A stretch of 15,984 bases of DNA from CAYHZL01 sp964361075 (GTDB lineage: Bacteria; Bacteroidota; Ignavibacteria; UBA10030; UBA8401). Location of the stretch: contig CAYHZL010000070.1 of the NCBI GenBank assembly GCA_964361075.1, positions 1 through 15,984 of the forward strand, given 5' to 3'. Of this stretch, positions 14,842 through 15,984 are shown piece after piece. The notes below the pieces were generated by a model. That model saw nothing but the letters and a program-made list of their open reading frames with translations, was not told where the DNA came from and searched no databases. Each line of letters starts with the position of its first letter. Within the stretch, counting starts at the first letter, position 1. The position numbers were made by a program, and so were the translations under genes.

Positions 14842-15852
14842 ATGAGTCTTCATTCACTGAAAGAAATTCGGAAACAAAGTATCACCGTTGGTTTCATGTT
14901 TGAGACGATTAAAAGTCGTCTCAAACTGGAATCAATGACTACGGTCGGTTACGAAAATCAAATTCGAGATAAAAATATCCATCGCCCCGGATTGGCATTA
15001 GCCGGGTACGTTGAACTGTTCACGTACGATCGTGTTCAGGTATTCGGCAATACTGAAATACGATATTTAAGCAGTATGCCGCTCGATCACCGCATTGAAA
15101 TATTTAACACATTGTTCAAGTTTGCCATTCCGTGCATTGTGGTTACAAGTAATAATCAACTCGATCCGGAATTAGTTCAGCTTGCCATCGATCATAACGT
15201 GCCGATGTTTCGGACACCGCTTGAAACAACCAAAGCGGTGTATTTCCTCAGCGATTTTTTGGACGATCAATTTTCACCACAAACTACGGTGCACGCTTCC
15301 TTTGTTGATGTGTACGGCGTTGGTGTAATGCTCATCGGTCGTTCAGGAATTGGGAAGAGCGAAATTGCGCTCGACTTACTTGAACGTGGTCATCGGTTGG
15401 TTTCGGATGATATTGTTACAATTACGAGAAAAGGGGAAGGAATACTGATCGGAGCCGGTACGGATTTGGTTAAACATTTTATGGAAATACGCGGACTGGG
15501 ATTGATTGATGTGAGAAATATTTTTGGTGTCCGCGCTATTCGTTTTCAGAAGAGAGTTGAAATTGTTGTAGAATTAATGGAATGGTCGCCAACGGGAGAT
15601 TTTACACGTACAGGATTGGATTTGGATACTATTTCAATTATGGATGTTGAAATTCCACTTGTAAAATTACCAATATTTCCGGGAAAAAATGTAACTGTTA
15701 TTACTGAAGTGATAGCTCTCAATTATCTTCTCAAACACTACGGCTACGATGCGGCACAGGAATTTTCGAAACGATTAGAGACAGTGATAGCTCAAAAAAG
15801 CAATAAAAATATTAAACGCTCTATTAACTATTTTGAGCACGATTTTGAGTAA
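14842..15852 (+). CDS. hprK: HPr kinase/phosphorylase
   Basis: This bifunctional enzyme phosphorylates and dephosphorylates HPr-type phosphocarriers on serine in response to energy and carbon state. It has 336 residues. The N-terminal domain (about 13-140, from ITVGFMFETIKSRL to FRTPLETTKAVYFLSDFL) shows the typical IPCIVVTSNN. The kinase domain has His151 (TVHASFVDVYGVGV), the Walker A loop GRSGIGKSE (166-174), Asp189-Asp190 (HRLVSDDIV) and the family signature EIRGLGLIDV (215-224). The C-terminal LPIFPGKNVTVITEVIALNYLLK (276-298) completes it, so all key residues are present. No ptsH or ptsI lies in the window, so the target could be an HPr encoded elsewhere or a non-PTS role, as suspected in other incomplete-PTS lineages. 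No ribosome-binding site precedes 14842; an ATG at 14896 is possible but would trim the start of the ITVG segment. Confidence 0.95.
   Translation: MSLHSLKEIRKQSITVGFMFETIKSRLKLESMTTVGYENQIRDKNIHRPGLALAGYVELFTYDRVQVFGNTEIRYLSSMPLDHRIEIFNTLFKFAIPCIVVTSNNQLDPELVQLAIDHNVPMFRTPLETTKAVYFLSDFLDDQFSPQTTVHASFVDVYGVGVMLIGRSGIGKSEIALDLLERGHRLVSDDIVTITRKGEGILIGAGTDLVKHFMEIRGLGLIDVRNIFGVRAIRFQKRVEIVVELMEWSPTGDFTRTGLDLDTISIMDVEIPLVKLPIFPGKNVTVITEVIALNYLLKHYGYDAAQEFSKRLETVIAQKSNKNIKRSINYFEHDFE
14899..14925 (+). other. Perfect 10-bp hairpin inside the 5' end of hprK
   Basis: TTTGAGACGA (14899-14908) and TCGTCTCAAA (14916-14925) pair without mismatch across a 7-base loop (TTAAAAG). The hairpin begins immediately after the internal ATG at 14896. 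No T-tract follows, so it is not a terminator. It may be a chance result of the codons for FETIKSRLK or an RNA structure that limits translation of hprK. Confidence 0.4.
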
Positions 15853-15866
15853 AGTGCAGCTCTATT

Positions 15867-15984
15867 TAGTTCTCACTGAAAAAGTCATTGTGAGCGAGTG
15901 TCCCGCTGTACGGGATGCCGTACAGCGGAACTTCGGCAAAAAACGCCTCGCAATGACGCGCAAAGAGTATTTCAGTGAGAACTA
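15867..15984. repeat. Palindromic MITE/REP-like element with three nested inverted repeats
   Basis: The outer ends TAGTTCTCACTGAAA (15867-15881) and TTTCAGTGAGAACTA (15970-15984) are perfect 15-bp inverted repeats. Inside lie GTCATTGTGAGCG and its near match in the bottom strand (CGCAATGAC on top, about 15949-15957). The core is a perfect 11-bp stem, CCGCTGTACGG (15903-15913) and CCGTACAGCGG (15918-15928), with a GATG loop. The GTCATTGCGAG motif resembles a dispersed repeat I recall from many environmental bacterial genomes. Flanking TA on both sides could be a target duplication. It follows the hprK stop by 14 bases and may also act as a transcription barrier. No transposase is present. Confidence 0.75.

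Overview
The window looks like a chromosomal fragment from a free-living bacterium of the Bacteroidota/Chlorobi superphylum, most likely from the Ignavibacteria/Kapabacteria/Chlorobi side. Signs for the superphylum are a TonB-dependent receptor with an N-terminal carboxypeptidase-like domain, an xerC-hpf neighbour pair, HPr kinase directly after hpf, and a YbeY that carries Asp where proteobacterial enzymes have the third zinc His. Clear Shine-Dalgarno sequences (AAAGGA, GAAGGAGG) and TTGACA-type promoters argue against Bacteroidia/Flavobacteriia, which mostly lack both. This placement is inference from gene content, not from a search. All genes lie on the + strand. I found no tRNA, rRNA or CRISPR.

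Region 1 (1-5566) is an envelope cluster: an Ig-like/FN3 surface lipoprotein, two tandem paralogous lipoproteins of unknown family with identical mature N-termini, and a TonB-dependent outer-membrane receptor. The last three genes are separated by 10-11 bases. The cluster is bracketed by two copies of a palindromic, MITE-like repeat in opposite orientation (1-66, partial; 5424-5566, complete). This is the least conventional part of the window and the best candidate for an undescribed system.

Region 2 (5659-9606) holds an S41 processing protease interrupted by one in-frame TAA, a DUF3108 exported protein, a gamma-class carbonic anhydrase-like protein and a metallo-beta-lactamase-fold hydrolase. 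It ends with a promoter-like site and a rho-independent terminator (9617-9769), which together could outline a small RNA or an attenuated leader.

Region 3 (9797-15852) is housekeeping. An unknown 156-aa protein overlaps ybeY (rRNA maturation). A promoter then precedes smg (DUF494), topA with four C-terminal zinc fingers, xerC (chromosome dimer resolution), hpf (ribosome hibernation) and hprK (HPr kinase/phosphorylase), closely packed and probably co-transcribed. The theme is DNA topology and segregation followed by growth-state control of translation and carbon signalling.

The right end (15867-15984) is a second, unrelated palindromic repeat with three nested inverted repeats. Both window ends fall inside dispersed-type repeats, which suggests that the window is an entire assembly contig broken at repeats.
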